This document shows positions 63,002 through 64,000 of a DNA stretch of 64,000 nucleotides, piece after piece. Numbering within the stretch: the stretch's first letter is position 1; the number at the start of each line of letters is the position of its first letter. Source of the stretch: Opeltia flavorubescens (taxonomy: Eukaryota > Ascomycota > Lecanoromycetes > Teloschistales > Teloschistaceae); NCBI GenBank assembly GCA_000442125.1, contig KE546970.1, positions 674,667-738,666 on the forward strand, given 5' to 3'. Position numbers and translations under genes: made by a program. The notes beneath the pieces are model-generated. The model saw only the letters and a list, made by a program, of their open reading frames with translations, searched no databases and was not told the origin of the DNA.

Positions 63002-64000
63002 GATACTAGTAATAAATAAAGCTATTAGCTTTTAATAATAAGCTCTTTCTCGCTAATAAACGGTTCTTTAGCTTATTTCTACTACTTAATATTAGTATTA
63101 GTATTATTAACGGCTTTATTATAGTTTAAAGCCGATTTTAGATAAAAATAACGCTTATATTCTTTTATTAATATTTTAATATAATTTAAATAGTATTTAA
63201 ATATTTATTAGTTATTTTTTAACCTATAATTAATCTAATAAATAAGGTATTAAATAAAAAAACCTCTATTTTTATAGATACGGTATTTATAGAGAATTCG
63301 TTTAATTTTAAACTTTTTAATATTATTAATAATAATTAAAGGTATAAATATATAATAATATTAATAGAAATTATTATTAAAGTTAATAATAAACTTTAAA
63401 TATATTATAAATATTATAATATAAATTTTAATAGTAAATAGTAGTTTTAAATAGTAGGCTAATAGTTTAATATATTTAATAATCTTTAAAGGGCCTACTA
63501 GCTATTATTTAATTTTTTTAAAAGTAAACTCTAATATATTATAGTTTTAATATAAATATATTTTTATAAAATCGCTGACTTTAAAATAAACTAGTTAGTA
63601 ATATATATTATAGTATTTTTTTATTTTTATTATAGTAAAAGTAATAGTATTTTTAATATTAATATATATAAACCGTTACTCTTCTATAATTATTAATATT
63701 ATAGTAGTTTATAAAAAAATAATAAATTATAATTTAAAGTCGTCTAATATAATAATATAATAGTATATAATAATTTTAATAATTTAATTAAATTATTTTA
63801 ATATATTATTAATTTATAAATATTAAATAATAGAATATTATAAACCTACTTTTAATATTTTTAATATTTAATATTATAATTAACCTATAAATTTCTTATT
63901 ACGATTTAAAATTATTATTTATAATATACCTTAATTTAGTTTTACTAGTTTATTTAATAGCTATTCGATCTATTATTTACTATTTTAAATAGTTTTCTTA
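63002..64000 (-). pseudogene. X3 integrase C-terminus and chromodomain remnant
   Basis: Inverted and colinear with the last kilobase of X1 pol. The chromodomain-like part lies at about 63190-63320 and integrase sequence from about 63560 to the window end. It includes a well-preserved stretch at 63018-63160. It is a broken fossil. Confidence 0.8.

Larger units (their letters stand above)
1..64000. other. RIP-mutated AT-rich heterochromatin block
   Basis: The whole window is A+T-dominated, with CpA and TpG nearly missing, TpA in great excess and CpG retained in many places (gcg, ccg, tcg are frequent). That context specificity fits fungal repeat-induced point mutation rather than simple CpG deamination. 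Everything identifiable is repetitive, and the changes between copies of one family are mostly C/T and G/A. Cytosine-rich islands remain only in short stretches: the LTRs of the G family, 39165-39342, 41494-42100 and parts of 54560-54960. No intact host protein gene was seen on either strand. The organism is inferred to be a filamentous ascomycete; the species cannot be told from this alone. Confidence 0.9.
62796..64000 (-). mobile_element. X3: Ty3/gypsy chromovirus fossil, cut by window end
   Basis: The 3' end of a third X copy on the minus strand, inserted into X2. The LTR is at 62796-63001 and the 3' part of pol at 63002-64000, inverted relative to X1 15340-16342. The rest, with the other LTR, lies outside the window, so the target duplication could not be checked. 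The five bases before the LTR are tttta, against cttta at the equivalent place in X1. It is broken by RIP. Confidence 0.85.

Noticed and set aside
1-64000. Extremely AT-rich DNA could be mitochondrial or from an AT-rich bacterium
   Set aside because: Full LTR retrotransposons of gypsy and copia type with target duplications, plus CpA-specific depletion, point to a RIP-active fungal nucleus. No mitochondrial or bacterial gene was seen.
1-64000. Centromeric satellite or telomeric repeat array
   Set aside because: No long monomer array and no telomere repeat was found; a centromere of the RIPed-retroelement type cannot be excluded but needs chromatin data.

Overview
The window looks like a stretch of gene-free heterochromatin from a filamentous ascomycete with repeat-induced point mutation (RIP). 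The DNA is extremely A+T-rich. CpA and TpG are almost absent, TpA is in large excess and CpG is still common, which is the classical RIP pattern (CpA to TpA on both strands). No intact host gene was found. Almost everything that can be named is a mobile-element fossil, and nearly all coding remnants are broken many times over.

Four families are recognised. 'G' is a Ty3/gypsy chromovirus of about 7.67 kb with 257-bp LTRs, present in three end-to-end copies: G1 (2579-10238, +), G2 (23339-31019, -) and G3 (46534-54210, -). 'X' is a second chromodomain-bearing Ty3/gypsy family of about 7.1 kb with 205-bp LTRs: X1 (1738-16547, +, split by G1), X2 (39343-40217 plus 60563-62795, +, truncated at its left) and X3 (62796 to beyond the window end, -). 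'C' is a Ty1/copia family of about 6.3 kb with 107-bp LTRs: C-B (40218-60557, +) and C-A (41494-55526, -, inserted into C-B). 'Y' is a putative DNA transposon (17539-39342, about 14.1 kb once G2 is removed) whose ends match two short derivatives of about 470 bp (1071-1544 and 16940-17405). These family letters are mine; no database name is claimed.

Layout. 1-1732: unassigned AT-rich DNA holding the first short element. 1733-16552: X1 with G1 nested in it. 16553-17538: more unassigned DNA and the second short element. 17539-39342: Y with G2 nested in it, a tRNA-like remnant and several unidentified coding-like stretches. 39343-64000: a deep nest. X2 was entered by C-B, C-B by C-A, and C-A by G3. 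X2 was also entered by X3 near the window end.

The nesting is well supported because five-base target-site duplications can be read on both sides of six complete insertions (gaaga, cttta, ctagt, taata, aattt, and ctatt/ctatc), and the interrupted elements read on directly across each insertion. The order is: X and Y oldest; then C-B; then C-A; G last. G entered X, Y and C independently. Two families carry a chromodomain, which in this clade directs integration to silent chromatin, so the locus is plausibly a self-reinforcing insertion sink (an AT isochore, possibly pericentromeric).

The most distinctive observations are: a roughly 600-bp island (41494-42100) that largely escaped RIP and contains two different 19-bp tandem arrays whose copy number differs between the two C copies; a copia primer-binding site that matches the anticodon region of a tRNA rather than its 3' end; a tRNA-like remnant inside Y; and Y itself, whose coding content I could not identify.
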